This document shows, one piece after another, positions 57,002 to 64,000 of a DNA stretch of 64,000 nucleotides. This stretch comes from Pseudomonas sp. HAR-UPW-AIA-41 (GTDB taxonomy: Bacteria; Pseudomonadota; Gammaproteobacteria; Pseudomonadales; Pseudomonadaceae). The stretch covers positions 620,001 through 684,000 of the forward strand of contig NZ_NSLB01000001.1 of NCBI RefSeq assembly GCF_002304225.1. Reading direction: 5' to 3'. The translations under genes were made by a program, and so were the position numbers. A model generated the notes under the pieces. That model saw nothing but the letters and a program-made list of their open reading frames with translations. It was not told the DNA's origin and ran no database searches. The first letter of the stretch is position 1. Each line of letters begins with the position of its first letter.

Positions 57002-59611
57002 ATGAACACCGCCTACCGCAAAGCCCTGCCGGGCACCGTGCTGGACTATTACGACACCCGTGCCGCCGTTGATGCCATCGCGCCGGGCGCCTACGCCAAG
57101 CTGCCGTACACCTCCCGTGTCCTGGCCGAGCAGCTGGTGCGCCGCTGCGAGCCGGAGCTGCTGACCGACTCGCTCAAGCAGCTGATCGAGCGCAAGCGTG
57201 ACCTCGACTTCCCATGGTACCCGGCCCGTGTGGTCTGCCACGACATCCTCGGTCAGACCGCGCTGGTCGACCTCGCCGGCCTGCGTGATGCGATTGCCGA
57301 GAAGGGCGGTGATCCGTCCAAAGTCAACCCGGTGGTGCCGACCCAGCTGATCGTCGACCACTCGCTGGCTGTCGAGTTCGGCGGCTTCGATCCGGATGCG
57401 TTCGAGAAGAACCGTGCCGTCGAGGAGCGTCGCAACGAGGACCGTTTCCACTTTATCGAGTGGACCAAGACCGCGTTCAAGAACGTCGACGTGATCCCGG
57501 CCGGCAACGGCATCATGCACCAGATCAACCTGGAGAAAATGAGCCCAGTGATCCAGGCGCGCGGCGGCGTGGCCTTCCCGGATACCTGCGTCGGTACCGA
57601 CTCGCACACCCCGCACGTCGATGCCCTGGGCGTGATCGCGATTGGCGTGGGCGGCCTGGAAGCGGAAACCGTGATGCTCGGTCTGCCGTCGATGATGCGC
57701 CTGCCCGATATCGTCGGCGTCAAGCTGACCGGCAAGCGTCAGCCCGGCATCACCGCCACCGACATCGTGCTGGCCCTGACCGAGTTCCTGCGCAAGGAGC
57801 GCGTGGTCGGCGCCTATGTCGAGTTCTTCGGCGAGGGTGCGGACAGCCTGTCGATCGGCGACCGCGCCACCATTTCCAACATGTGCCCGGAATACGGTGC
57901 CACCGCGGCGATGTTCTACATCGACCAGCAGACCATCGACTACCTCAAGCTGACCGGTCGTGAGCCTGAGCAGGTGGCGCTGGTCGAGAACTACGCCAAG
58001 CTCACCGGCCTGTGGGCCGACGCGCTGGTCACGGCCGAGTACGAGCGCGTGCTCGAATTCGACCTGAGCACCGTGGTGCGCAACATGGCCGGCCCGAGCA
58101 ACCCGCACAAGCGCCTGCCGACCTCGGCGCTGCACGAGCGCGGCATTGCCGACGAGGCCAAGCTGGCCGCGGCCAAGGCCGAGGAGGCCGAAGGCCTGCT
58201 GCCGGATGGTGCGGTGATCATTGCCGCCATCACCAGCTGCACCAACACCTCCAACCCGCGCAACGTGGTGGCCGCAGGTCTGTTGGCGAAGAAGGCCAAC
58301 GCGCTGGGCCTGGTGCGCAAGCCCTGGGTCAAGACCTCGTTCGCTCCGGGCTCGAAAGTCGCCAAGCTGTATCTGGAAGAAGCGGGCCTGCTGACCGAGC
58401 TGGAAAAGCTCGGCTTTGGCATCGTCGCTTACGCTTGCACCACCTGTAACGGCATGTCCGGTGCGCTGGACCCGGTGATCCAGCAGGAAATCATCGACCG
58501 CGACCTGTATGCCACCGCCGTGCTCTCCGGCAACCGTAACTTCGACGGCCGTATCCACCCCTACGCCAAGCAGGCCTTCCTGGCTTCGCCGCCGCTGGTG
58601 GTCGCCTACGCCATCGCCGGTACCGTGCGCTTCGACATCGAGCAGGACGTGCTGGGCCATGACGCCAGCGGCAAGCCGATCACCCTGAAGGACCTGTGGC
58701 CGAGCGACGAGGAGATCGACGCCATTGTTGCGGCCTCGGTGAAGCCTGAGCAGTTCAAGCAGATCTACATCCCGATGTTCGACCTCGGCACCGTGCAGGA
58801 AGCCGAAAGCCCGCTGTACGACTGGCGCCCGCAGTCCACCTACATCCGCCGTCCGCCGTACTGGGAAGGCGCGCTGGCCGGCGAGCGCACGCTCAAGGGC
58901 ATGCTGCCGCTGGCGATCCTGCCGGACAACATCACCACCGACCACCTGTCGCCATCCAACGCCATCCTGCTGGACTCGGCTGCCGGTGAGTACCTGGCGA
59001 AAATGGGCCTGCCGGAGGAGGACTTCAACTCCTACGCCACCCACCGCGGTGATCACCTGACTGCCCAGCGCGCCACCTTCGCCAACCCGCAGCTGGTCAA
59101 CGAAATGGCCGTGGTCGACGGTGTGGTGAAGAAGGGTTCGCTGGCCCGCGTCGAGCCGGAAGGCAAGGTGATGCGCATGTGGGAAGCCATCGAAACCTAC
59201 ATGAACCGCAAGCAGAACCTGATCATCGTCGCCGGCGCCGACTACGGCCAGGGCAGCTCGCGCGACTGGGCTGCCAAGGGCGTGCGCCTTGCCGGCGTGG
59301 AAGTGATCGTCGCCGAGGGCTTCGAGCGCATCCACCGCACCAACCTGGTGGGCATGGGCGTGCTGCCGGTCGAGTTCAAGCCGGGCACCACTCGTCTGAC
59401 TCTGGCACTGGATGGCTCCGAGACCTACGACATCGAAGGCGAAGTCTCGCCGCGCTGCGACCTGACCCTGGTGGTCAATCGCCGCAATGGTGAAGTGGTC
59501 AGGGTGCCGGTGACCTGCCGCCTGGACACCGCAGCTGAAGTGCACGTGTACACGGCCGGTGGTGTCCTGCAGCGCTTCGCCCAGGACTTCCTCGAGTCGT
59601 CCGCCGGCTAA
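57002..59611 (+). CDS. acnD: AcnD, Fe/S-dependent 2-methylcitrate dehydratase
   Basis: Aconitase-family enzyme that dehydrates 2-methylcitrate in the AcnD/PrpF route. From the ATG at 57002 the product is 869 residues. Cluster ligands are in ITSCTNTSNPRN and ACTTCNGMSG; VGTDSHTPHVDALG and GAGDYGQGSSRDWAAKG-type swivel-domain motifs follow. The ATG at 56987 would add five residues. Longer open frames upstream lie inside prpC and are not real. It belongs to the AcnD branch rather than AcnA because of its place in the prp operon and its PrpF partner. Confidence 0.96.
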   Translation: MNTAYRKALPGTVLDYYDTRAAVDAIAPGAYAKLPYTSRVLAEQLVRRCEPELLTDSLKQLIERKRDLDFPWYPARVVCHDILGQTALVDLAGLRDAIAEKGGDPSKVNPVVPTQLIVDHSLAVEFGGFDPDAFEKNRAVEERRNEDRFHFIEWTKTAFKNVDVIPAGNGIMHQINLEKMSPVIQARGGVAFPDTCVGTDSHTPHVDALGVIAIGVGGLEAETVMLGLPSMMRLPDIVGVKLTGKRQPGITATDIVLALTEFLRKERVVGAYVEFFGEGADSLSIGDRATISNMCPEYGATAAMFYIDQQTIDYLKLTGREPEQVALVENYAKLTGLWADALVTAEYERVLEFDLSTVVRNMAGPSNPHKRLPTSALHERGIADEAKLAAAKAEEAEGLLPDGAVIIAAITSCTNTSNPRNVVAAGLLAKKANALGLVRKPWVKTSFAPGSKVAKLYLEEAGLLTELEKLGFGIVAYACTTCNGMSGALDPVIQQEIIDRDLYATAVLSGNRNFDGRIHPYAKQAFLASPPLVVAYAIAGTVRFDIEQDVLGHDASGKPITLKDLWPSDEEIDAIVAASVKPEQFKQIYIPMFDLGTVQEAESPLYDWRPQSTYIRRPPYWEGALAGERTLKGMLPLAILPDNITTDHLSPSNAILLDSAAGEYLAKMGLPEEDFNSYATHRGDHLTAQRATFANPQLVNEMAVVDGVVKKGSLARVEPEGKVMRMWEAIETYMNRKQNLIIVAGADYGQGSSRDWAAKGVRLAGVEVIVAEGFERIHRTNLVGMGVLPVEFKPGTTRLTLALDGSETYDIEGEVSPRCDLTLVVNRRNGEVVRVPVTCRLDTAAEVHVYTAGGVLQRFAQDFLESSAG

Positions 59612-59705
59612 CTCCTTCTCCCTTTGGGAGAGGGCTGGGTGAGGGAGGCGGTCTCCCTCATCCGCCCTTCGGGCCGCTTCTCCCTTGGGGAGAAGGGGAC
59701 CCCAG
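59612..59705. repeat. Intergenic palindromic repeats (CTCCC-TTTGGGAG type) after acnD
   Basis: Two related stem-loops: one at 59613-59633 (TTCTCCCTTTGGGAGAGG) and one at 59680-59698 (CTTCTCCCTTGGGGAGAAGG), with a GCCCTTCGGGC hairpin between. They look like dispersed intergenic repeats of pseudomonads and are similar to the kdpB-kdpC hairpin at 3846. Confidence 0.6.
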
Positions 59706-59709
59706 CCTC

Positions 59710-59760
59710 TAGCCCGGATGTAATCCGGGGTGACCTGTTTCCCGGATTGCATCCGGGCTA
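59710..59760. repeat. REP/REPIN-like inverted pair TAGCCCGGAT...ATCCGGGCTA
   Basis: Two 20-base units, 59710-59729 and 59741-59760, are inverted copies of each other differing at one base, 11 bases apart. Each also contains an internal palindrome CCCGGAT/ATCCGGG. This is the arrangement of REP doublets (REPINs). It lies 24 bases before prpF. Confidence 0.75.
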
Positions 59761-59784
59761 CTTCCATCAAGCCAGGACCTCATC

Positions 59785-60972
59785 ATGGCTCACGTACCCC
59801 AGATCAAGATTCCCGCCACCTACATGCGTGGCGGTACCAGCAAGGGCGTGTTCTTCCGTCTGCAGGATTTGCCGGCGAGCTGTCAGGTGCCGGGCGAGGC
59901 CCGTGACCGCCTGTTCATGCGAGTGATCGGCAGTCCCGATCCCTATGCGGCGCATATCGACGGCATGGGCGGCGCGACGTCCTCGACCTCCAAGTGCGTG
60001 ATTTTGTCGAAAAGCAGTCAGCCGGAGCATGACGTCGACTACCTCTACGGTCAGGTTTCGATCGACAAGGCCTTCGTCGACTGGAGCGGCAACTGCGGCA
60101 ACCTCTCCACCGCCGCCGGCGCCTTTGCCATTCATGCCGGGCTGGTCGATCCGGCGCGCATTCCGGACAACGGCGTGTGCGTGGTGCGTATCTGGCAGGC
60201 CAATATCCAGAAAACCATCATCGCTCATGTGCCGGTGAGCAGTGGTCAGGTGCAGGAAACCGGCGACTTCGAGCTGGATGGCGTGACCTTCCCGGCGGCG
60301 GAGATCGTGCTGGAGTTCCTTGATCCGTCCGATGATGGCGAGGAGGGGAGTTCGATGTTCCCTACCGGCAACCTGGTCGATGACCTGGAAGTGCCGGGCG
60401 TCGGCACCTTCAAGGCGACCATGATCAGCGCCGGCATCCCCACCGTGTTCGTCAATGCCGAGGATATCGGCTACCAGGGCACCGAACTGCGCGAGGCCAT
60501 CAATGGCGATCCGGCGCAACTGGCGCGCTTCGAGCAGATCCGCGTGGCCGGTGCTCTGCTCATGGGCCTGATCAAAACGCCCGAAGAGGCTCTGACCCGG
60601 CAGCACACACCGAAGATCGCCTTCGTCAGTCCGCCCAAGTCCTACCAGGCCTCCAGCGGCAAGCAGATCGAGGCGGGCGAAGTGGACCTGCTGGTGCGCG
60701 CGCTGTCCATGGGCAAGCTGCATCACGCCATGATGGGCACCTGCGCGGTGGCTATCGGCACGGCGGCGGCTGTTCCGGGCACATTGGTCAATCTGGCAGC
60801 GGGCGGTAGCGAGCGCGAAGCAGTACGCTTCGGTCATCCGTCCGGCACCCTGCGGGTCGGTGCGCAGGCTGAGCTGGTCGATGGGCAGTGGGTGGTGACC
60901 AAGGCCATCATGTCGCGTTCGGCACGCATCCTGATGGAAGGCTGGGTGCGGGTGCCGGGTGATGCGTTCTGA
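59785..60972 (+). CDS. prpF: PrpF, 2-methylaconitate cis-trans isomerase
   Basis: Isomerises the product of AcnD so that aconitase can complete methylisocitrate formation. The 395 residues belong to the PrpF/diaminopimelate-epimerase-like fold: YMRGGTSKGVFF near the start, GMGGATSSTSKCVIL, and GNCGNLSTAAGAFAI carrying the active-site Cys region. It follows the repeat-rich gap in the prp operon; AcnD needs it in vivo. No prpD is present, consistent with this alternative route. Confidence 0.95.
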   Translation: MAHVPQIKIPATYMRGGTSKGVFFRLQDLPASCQVPGEARDRLFMRVIGSPDPYAAHIDGMGGATSSTSKCVILSKSSQPEHDVDYLYGQVSIDKAFVDWSGNCGNLSTAAGAFAIHAGLVDPARIPDNGVCVVRIWQANIQKTIIAHVPVSSGQVQETGDFELDGVTFPAAEIVLEFLDPSDDGEEGSSMFPTGNLVDDLEVPGVGTFKATMISAGIPTVFVNAEDIGYQGTELREAINGDPAQLARFEQIRVAGALLMGLIKTPEEALTRQHTPKIAFVSPPKSYQASSGKQIEAGEVDLLVRALSMGKLHHAMMGTCAVAIGTAAAVPGTLVNLAAGGSEREAVRFGHPSGTLRVGAQAELVDGQWVVTKAIMSRSARILMEGWVRVPGDAF

Positions 60973-60978
60973 TGCATG

Positions 60979-61007
60979 AAAAAGCCCGGCACTGGTCCGG
61001 GCTTTTT
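60979..61007. terminator. Bidirectional terminator between prpF and ppsR
   Basis: Stem AAAGCCCGG/CCGGGCTTT around CACTGGT, flanked by A5 and T5, between convergent stops at 60972 and 61025. Confidence 0.9.
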
Positions 61008-61024
61008 GTGGGGTAATGCCGGTT

Positions 61025-61843
61025 TTACTTGAGCCGGCGTTCCACGCCTTTTTCCACCAGGATCTTGGCGGAGATTTCCTCCACCGAGAAATGGGTGGAG
61101 TTGATGTGCGGAATGTTCTCGCGGCGGAACAGGTTTTCCACCTCGCGGACTTCGAACTCGCACTGGGCAAAGCTGGAATAGCGGCTGTTGGGTTTGCGTT
61201 CGTGACGAATGGCCGTCAGGCGGTCTGGGTCGATGGTCAGGCCGAACAGTTTGTGTTTGTGCTGTTTGAGGGCGGCGGGGAGCTGCAGGCGCTCCATGTC
61301 TTCCTCGGTCAACGGGTAGTTGGCGGCGCGGATGCCGTACTGCATGGCCATGTACAGGCAGGTGGGTGTCTTGCCGCAGCGCGAGACGCCGACCAGGATC
61401 AGATCGGCCTTGTCGTAGTGGTGGGTGCGGCCGCCGTCGTCGTTGTCGAGGGCGAAGTTCACCGCCTCGATGCGCTCCATATAGTTGGAGTTGGCGCTGA
61501 TCGAGTGTGACTTGCCTACCGAGTAGGAAGAGCCGGCGGTCAGCTCCTGCTCCAGAGGGGCAAGGAAGGTGGAGAAAATGTCGATCATAAAGCCGTTGGA
61601 CTCGGCCAGCACCTCGCGAATATCGCGATTGACGATGGTGTCGAAGATGATCGGGCGGGCGCCGTCTGCCTCGGCAGCTGCATTGATTTGCTGTACCATC
61701 ACCCGGGCTTTTTCCACGGTGTCGATGTACGGTCGTGTCAGCTTGCTGAAGGCAATGGTTTCGAATTGTGCGAGCAGGCTTTGACCGAGGGTTTCGGCAG
61801 TGATGCCGGTGCCGTCGGAGATGAAAAAGGCAGTTCGTTTCAT
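61025..61843 (-). CDS. ppsR: PpsR, PEP synthase regulatory protein (bifunctional kinase/pyrophosphorylase)
   Basis: DUF299-family enzyme that inactivates PEP synthase by ADP-dependent phosphorylation and reactivates it by Pi-dependent dephosphorylation. The 272 residues begin [20 protein letters not shown] and contain the P-loop [15 protein letters not shown] near 150 and KLFGLTIDP. It is divergent from its target gene ppsA with about 160 bases between starts. Confidence 0.95.
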   Translation of the reverse strand: MKRTAFFISDGTGITAETLGQSLLAQFETIAFSKLTRPYIDTVEKARVMVQQINAAAEADGARPIIFDTIVNRDIREVLAESNGFMIDIFSTFLAPLEQELTAGSSYSVGKSHSISANSNYMERIEAVNFALDNDDGGRTHHYDKADLILVGVSRCGKTPTCLYMAMQYGIRAANYPLTEEDMERLQLPAALKQHKHKLFGLTIDPDRLTAIRHERKPNSRYSSFAQCEFEVREVENLFRRENIPHINSTHFSVEEISAKILVEKGVERRLK

Positions 61844-62002
61844 AGCGCTGCAGGCCTTAAGGTAGTCTCGGATCTTGGCTAAGATGGCCGCACGATCGGG
61901 CCTTGCCGGGCGTCATTGTGACGCATTTGTCTGCAGCTTTGCCAGAATCCTGCGGCCGGGAGTGCCACAGGGTTGTACCAACATTCATGTGGAGAGATCA
62001 CC

Positions 62003-64000
62003 TTGGTAGAGTACGTAGTGTCCCTCGATAAGCTCGGCGTCCACGATGTTGAGCGGGTAGGGGGCAAGAACGCTTCCCTGGGCGAAATGATCAGCAACCT
62101 TGCCGGTGCCGGTGTTTCGGTTCCTGGCGGTTTTGCCACCACGGCCCAGGCCTACCGTGATTTTCTCGAGCAAAGTGGTCTCAATGACCGTATTCATGAC
62201 CTGCTTGATGCTCTCGATGTGGATGACGTCAATGCGCTGGCCAAGGCCGGCGCGCAGATCCGCCAGTGGGTGATGGACGCCGAATTCCCGGCCCAGCTGG
62301 ATGCCGATATCCGCACCGCCTTCGCCGAAATGAGTGGCGGCAACGAGCACATGGCCGTGGCCGTGCGTTCCTCGGCCACCGCCGAAGACCTGCCGGATGC
62401 GTCCTTCGCCGGCCAGCAGGAAACCTTCCTCAACATCCGTGGCGTGGACAACGTGATCCGCGCGGCCAAGGAAGTGTTCGCCTCCCTCTTCAACGACCGC
62501 GCCATCGCCTACCGCGTGCACCAGGGCTTCGACCACAAACTGGTCGCCCTGTCCGCTGGTGTGCAGCGCATGGTTCGCTCGGAAACCGGCACCGCCGGCG
62601 TGATGTTCACTCTCGACACCGAGTCGGGTTTCCGTGACGTGGTGTTTATCACCGGCGCCTATGGTCTCGGTGAAACCGTGGTGCAGGGCGCGGTCAACCC
62701 CGATGAGTTCTATGTGCACAAGCCCACGCTGGAGGCCGGTCGCCCGGCGATCCTGCGCCGCAACCTGGGCAGCAAGGCGATCAAGATGGTCTACGGCGAT
62801 GAAGCCAAGGCCGGCAAGTCGGTGAAAACCGTCGAGGTCGATCGTGCCGATCGCGCCCGCTTTGCCCTGAGCGATGCCGAGGTCAACGAGCTGGCCAAGC
62901 AGGCGCTGATCATCGAGAAGCACTACCAGCGCCCGATGGATATCGAGTGGGCAAAAGACGGTGACGACGGCAAGCTGTACATCGTTCAGGCCCGTCCGGA
63001 AACTGTGAAGAGTCGCAGCAGCGGCAATGTCATGGAGCGTTACCTGCTCAAGGAAAAGGGCAAGGTACTGGTGGAGGGCCGTGCCATCGGTCAGCGCATC
63101 GGCGCCGGTCCGGTCAAGGTCATCCACGATGTCTCCGAGATGGACAAGGTGCAACCCGGCGACGTGCTGGTTTCCGACATGACCGATCCGGACTGGGAAC
63201 CGGTGATGAAGCGTGCCAGTGCCATCGTCACCAACCGCGGTGGGCGTACCTGTCACGCCGCGATCATCGCCCGTGAGCTGGGCATTCCGGCGGTGGTCGG
63301 CTGCGGAAATGCCACTCAGGTGCTGGAAGACGGTATGGGCGTTACCGTGTCCTGCGCCGAAGGCGATACCGGTTTCATCTTCGAGGGTGAGCTGGGCTTC
63401 GATATCCGCAAGAACTCGGTCGATGCCATGCCCGAGCTGCCGTTCAAGATCATGATGAACGTCGGCAATCCGGACCGCGCCTTCGACTTTGCCCAGCTGC
63501 CCAACGAGGGCGTGGGCCTCGCGCGTCTGGAATTCATCATCAACCGCATGATCGGGGTGCACCCCAAGGCGCTGCTGAACTTTGCCAACCTGCCGGCTGA
63601 GATCAAGGACAGCGTCGAGAAACGCATCGCCGGTTACGACGATCCGGTCGGTTTCTACGTTGAGAAACTGGTCGAGGGCATCAGCACTCTGGCTGCGGCG
63701 TTCTGGCCGAAGAAGGTCATCGTGCGCCTGTCGGACTTCAAGTCCAACGAGTACGCCAACCTCATCGGCGGCAAGCTCTACGAACCGGAAGAAGAGAACC
63801 CGATGCTCGGCTTCCGTGGCGCTTCGCGCTACATCAGCGAGAGCTTCCGCGACTGCTTCGAGCTGGAATGCCGCGCGATGAAGAAAGTCCGCAACGAAAT
63901 GGGCCTGACCAACGTCGAGATCATGGTGCCTTTCGTCCGTACGCTCGGCGAAGCCAGTCAGGTGGTCGATCTGCTGGCCAGCAATGGCCTCAAACGCGGC
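62003..64000 (+). CDS. ppsA: PpsA, phosphoenolpyruvate synthase (partial, truncated by the window end)
   Basis: Makes PEP from pyruvate and ATP in gluconeogenesis. The reading frame runs past the end of the window; 666 residues are visible of an expected 790 or so. I start at the TTG at 62003 ([15 protein letters not shown]) after GGAGAG, which fits the remembered Pseudomonas protein start. Motifs: N-terminal [14 protein letters not shown]-grasp [25 protein letters not shown], and the swivelling His418 in [21 protein letters not shown]. The start is supported by family similarity rather than by an ATG. Confidence 0.95.
   Translation, partial: MVEYVVSLDKLGVHDVERVGGKNASLGEMISNLAGAGVSVPGGFATTAQAYRDFLEQSGLNDRIHDLLDALDVDDVNALAKAGAQIRQWVMDAEFPAQLDADIRTAFAEMSGGNEHMAVAVRSSATAEDLPDASFAGQQETFLNIRGVDNVIRAAKEVFASLFNDRAIAYRVHQGFDHKLVALSAGVQRMVRSETGTAGVMFTLDTESGFRDVVFITGAYGLGETVVQGAVNPDEFYVHKPTLEAGRPAILRRNLGSKAIKMVYGDEAKAGKSVKTVEVDRADRARFALSDAEVNELAKQALIIEKHYQRPMDIEWAKDGDDGKLYIVQARPETVKSRSSGNVMERYLLKEKGKVLVEGRAIGQRIGAGPVKVIHDVSEMDKVQPGDVLVSDMTDPDWEPVMKRASAIVTNRGGRTCHAAIIARELGIPAVVGCGNATQVLEDGMGVTVSCAEGDTGFIFEGELGFDIRKNSVDAMPELPFKIMMNVGNPDRAFDFAQLPNEGVGLARLEFIINRMIGVHPKALLNFANLPAEIKDSVEKRIAGYDDPVGFYVEKLVEGISTLAAAFWPKKVIVRLSDFKSNEYANLIGGKLYEPEEENPMLGFRGASRYISESFRDCFELECRAMKKVRNEMGLTNVEIMVPFVRTLGEASQVVDLLASNGLKRG

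Noticed and set aside
56924..59770. A 948-codon open frame on the minus strand opposite acnD.
   Set aside because: It mirrors the GC-rich codon use of acnD, lacks any domain pattern, and is full of low-complexity His, Gly, Gln and Val; acnD on the plus strand is certain.
61985..63562. A 525-codon minus-strand frame opposite ppsA.
   Set aside because: Antisense shadow of ppsA with no recognisable motif or ribosome site.

Overview
This is a gene-dense, GC-rich chromosomal segment of a gammaproteobacterium that I place in Pseudomonas. The lipase LipA with its foldase, the OprI lipoprotein, the 4Fe-4S APS reductase CysH, ThrH, a TgpA-type transglutaminase and the AcnD/PrpF methylcitrate route all match Pseudomonas gene content as I know it. 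From memory, gene order resembles several separate P. aeruginosa blocks joined together (kdp; tgpA to lipA to tesA to oprI; aroF to cysB to pabB to pps; prp), which suggests a non-aeruginosa lineage such as the P. alcaligenes/mendocina group. I see no prophage, insertion sequence, CRISPR array, rRNA or tRNA.

Region by region. 1-7809: kdpFABCDE, the high-affinity K+ pump and its sensor/regulator (kdpF cut by the window edge). 7902-9290: an exported protein with a helical N-terminus, a strongly acidic linker and a C-terminal beta-barrel. 9302-20399: patatin-like RssA, a small lipoprotein, the MoxR-DUF58-TgpA operon, a thioesterase, a chemoreceptor, TatD, an MltF-like lytic transglycosylase and DoxX. 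20440-27686: lipase foldase and lipase (with a sigma54-type promoter and a LexA-like palindrome upstream), GreB, a YbbP/YbbA-type ABC system and divergent TesA. 27742-31301: an L,D-transpeptidase, OprI, an anchored hypothetical protein and a small GNAT. 31370-39866: DAHP synthase, PilZ, thioredoxin-like and PanE-like proteins, a 5'-nucleotidase, a universal stress protein, cysB, cysH, thrH and pabB.

39968-50787 is the most unusual part. Two overlapping genes for large MalT-type LuxR regulators precede a structured leader, a small secreted protein, a C39-type peptidase, a coiled-coil plus beta-barrel protein, a FadL-like barrel and a protein with TWVD repeats and a MalM-like C-terminus. The set resembles both the Pseudomonas Fap amyloid export operon (C39 protease plus coiled-coil barrel) and the Acinetobacter genes annotated filA-filE. 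I infer a dedicated cell-surface export system whose function is open.

50845-53897 (minus) encodes an ATP-grasp glutamate ligase-like protein, a 7TM protein with an inactive transglutaminase domain, and a retropepsin-like protease. 54161-60972 is the propionate operon prpR-prpB-prpC-acnD-prpF, with paired TGTCGACA operators and REP-like repeats. It is followed by the divergent pair ppsR and ppsA (ppsA runs off the right end). Propionate is turned into pyruvate, which PpsA can turn into PEP for gluconeogenesis.
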